A stretch of 5,218 nucleotides of DNA from Bog-473 sp964457065. GTDB taxonomy: Bacteria > Actinomycetota > Acidimicrobiia > Acidimicrobiales > RAAP-2. The stretch is from NCBI GenBank assembly GCA_964457065.1, contig CAYWDQ010000185.1, forward strand, positions 1 through 5,218, given 5' to 3'. Made by a program: the position numbers and the translations under genes. Of this stretch, positions 5,124 through 5,218 are shown in pieces. A model generated the notes under the pieces. The model searched no databases. It saw nothing but the letters and a program-made list of their open reading frames with translations, and was not told where the DNA came from. The number at the start of each line of letters is the position of its first letter. Positions within the stretch are counted from its first letter, which is position 1.

Positions 5124-5218
5124 CTAAATGTGGTAGCCGAGCGACTGCAGCTCGGCGATCACCTGCTGGGCCACGACCTGCCCGCCGCCCGGCGTCAGGT
5201 GCGTGCCGTCGGGGGTCC
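5124..5218 (-). CDS. C-terminal end of an SGNH/GDSL-type hydrolase (5' end outside window)
   Basis: On the minus strand an open frame enters from the right edge and ends at TAG (5126-5124) after 30 readable codons. It contains DGTHLTPGGG (D at 5210-5208, H at 5201-5199) followed by the helical VVAQQVIAEL. This is the classic C-terminal DxxH block of SGNH/GDSL hydrolases, which supplies the catalytic Asp and His of the triad, followed by the final helix. The nucleophile serine and the rest lie outside the window, so it could be a free esterase, a DUF459-like protein or the SGNH domain of an acyltransferase. It converges on the trio operon, with 29 bp between the two stops. Confidence 0.72.
   Translation of the reverse strand, partial: TPDGTHLTPGGGQVVAQQVIAELQSLGYHI
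5136..5156 (+). terminator. Small stem-loop downstream of the trio operon, weak terminator candidate
   Basis: Bases 5136-5142 (gccgagc) pair perfectly with 5150-5156 (gctcggc) around a 7-nt loop, 41 nt after the stop of the last trio gene. No T-tract follows. The stem lies within the last codons of the convergent hydrolase gene, so it may be a coincidence of coding sequence. It is the best hairpin I see after the operon. Confidence 0.3.

Overview
The window is a GC-rich (about 70% G+C by eye), tightly packed stretch of bacterial chromosome with strong G/C preference at third codon positions and frequent GTG starts. Three neighbouring genes at 3154-5094 form the co-occurring 'actinobacterial trio' (MSMEG_4193-type histidine phosphatase, DUF3090 protein, SCO1664-type PI3/4-kinase-like protein). 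Together with TANNNT -10 boxes placed 7-8 nt before start codons (leaderless-style starts), this points to an actinobacterium. An Acidimicrobiia-like lineage is possible but not demonstrable here. I see no insertion sequence, phage gene, tRNA, rRNA or CRISPR array.

Left part (1-1554): the tail of an unidentified rightward gene ends at 89. It converges on a leftward FAD-dependent oxidoreductase of the fumarate reductase / 3-ketosteroid dehydrogenase superfamily (103-1554). A perfect 10-bp GC stem (95-121) lies across the convergent ends and may stop transcription from both sides. Middle (1621-3128): divergent from the flavoprotein is a 265-residue kinase that closely resembles aminoglycoside 3'-phosphotransferases along its whole length. 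It converges on, and overlaps by 19 bp, a leftward family 5 (UdgB-type) uracil-DNA glycosylase. Right part (3154-5094): the trio is a rightward operon with gaps of 13 and 5 nt. It is divergent from the glycosylase, and the 25-bp intergenic space holds two opposed -10 boxes sharing a TA step. At the right edge, the C-terminus of a leftward SGNH/GDSL-type hydrolase (5124-5218) converges on the operon.

How the genes work together: only the trio looks like a functional unit. It pairs a kinase-like fold with a phosphatase and a small acidic, probably zinc-binding protein, so a phosphorylation/dephosphorylation module is a reasonable but unproven idea. The glycosylase (base excision repair), the APH(3')-like kinase and the flavoprotein are probably independent transcription units that meet head-to-head or tail-to-tail. 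There is no unassigned gap longer than about 70 bp.
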